Part shown: one piece after another, positions 6,797 to 6,896 of the stretch
How positions within the stretch are numbered: position 1 is the stretch's first letter
Layout of the letters: each line of letters opens with the position of its first letter
Assembly (NCBI GenBank): GCA_005800795.1
Contig: SYEN01000484.1
Location: 1-6,896, forward strand
DNA: 6,896 nt
Source of the DNA: Burkholderiales bacterium
GTDB lineage: Bacteria; Pseudomonadota; Gammaproteobacteria; Burkholderiales; SG8-41
Reading direction: 5' to 3'
The notes under the pieces: model-generated
Told to the model about the DNA's origin: nothing
Seen by the model: the letters and a program-made list of their open reading frames with translations, nothing else
The model's database searches: none
Made by a program: the position numbers and the translations under genes

Positions 6797-6800
6797 CTCC
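6797..6800 (-). promoter_or_regulatory. Ribosome binding site deciding the TTG start of the DUF1989 gene
   Basis: The minus strand reads AAAAGGAGTACTAAATTG: GGAG is seven bases from TTG 6789. An in-frame TAA lies about 14 codons upstream and no ATG or GTG occurs in between. This supports the TTG as the real start and places the TGA 54 codons inside the gene. Confidence 0.6.
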
Positions 6801-6809
6801 TTTTATAGA

Positions 6810-6896
6810 CTAGTGTCTCGACCCATTAATTTCGATACATGTCTGGCCAAATTCGAGTCCTCGCGGCACAACAATGCCGAAATCGCCGCCAGGCGC
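6810..6896 (-). CDS. C-terminal end of an unidentified upstream gene (frame uncertain)
   Basis: About 85 bases upstream of the DUF1989 gene can encode the tail of a gene on the same strand. The frame given reads GGDFGIVVPRGLEFGQTCIE and ends INGSRH at TAG 6812-6810. It is strand-like and contains no motif I recognise. A second frame, ending at TAA 6805-6803, reads 30 residues (LAAISALLCREDSNLARH...DTSL), looks helical and is about equally plausible. Either stop falls just before the next ribosome site, as expected in an operon. No function can be assigned from so short a piece. Confidence 0.3.
   Translation of the reverse strand, partial: APGGDFGIVVPRGLEFGQTCIEINGSRH

Noticed and set aside
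6801..6806. TATAAA-like -10 box before the DUF1989 gene
   Set aside because: It practically touches the ribosome site, leaving no leader, and no matching -35 lies 16-18 bases upstream. The gene is more likely read from an upstream operon promoter.

Overview
The window looks like a piece of a betaproteobacterial genome, most likely Burkholderiales. This is inferred from the fairly GC-rich sequence, an orphan Bug/TctC-type periplasmic binding protein (a family greatly expanded in that order) and the style of the oligopeptidase A and IS110 proteins. Every intact gene lies on the minus strand, so transcription runs from high to low coordinates. Only degraded fragments read on the plus strand.

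From the low end: bases 1-1416 hold the N-terminal 472 residues of oligopeptidase A (prlC), cut by the window edge inside its zinc-binding HExGH motif. Upstream of it, at 1495-2472, is an intact Bug-family solute-binding protein with a signal peptide. Next comes a decayed IS110-family transposase (2600 to about 3633) carrying a nonsense codon and a frameshift. At 3634-4132 is a patch of gene debris: a short plus-strand piece resembling the C-terminus of a REP-associated tyrosine transposase, then the C-terminal tail of a cupin protein. This patch separates two blocks of working genes.

The second block (4245-6896) looks like one minus-strand metabolic operon. In order of transcription it has the last codons of an unidentified gene at the window edge, a DUF1989 gene (urea-carboxylase-associated / carboxyguanidine deiminase-like), a Rieske non-haem iron oxygenase alpha subunit with all metal ligands present, and a small single-domain globin. 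A hairpin with a UACG tetraloop overlaps the globin stop codon and may end the unit.

The most notable observation is in the DUF1989 gene. It has a strong Shine-Dalgarno site and a TTG start at 6789, but one in-frame TGA (6627-6625) separates the first 54 codons from the conserved domain. The reading frame is otherwise continuous and no good restart site follows. The combination of DUF1989, Rieske oxygenase and globin suggests oxidative breakdown of a small nitrogen compound, for example oxygenase-driven N-dealkylation followed by deimination. That pathway is inference: the window shows no reductase, transporter or regulator that would fix the substrate.
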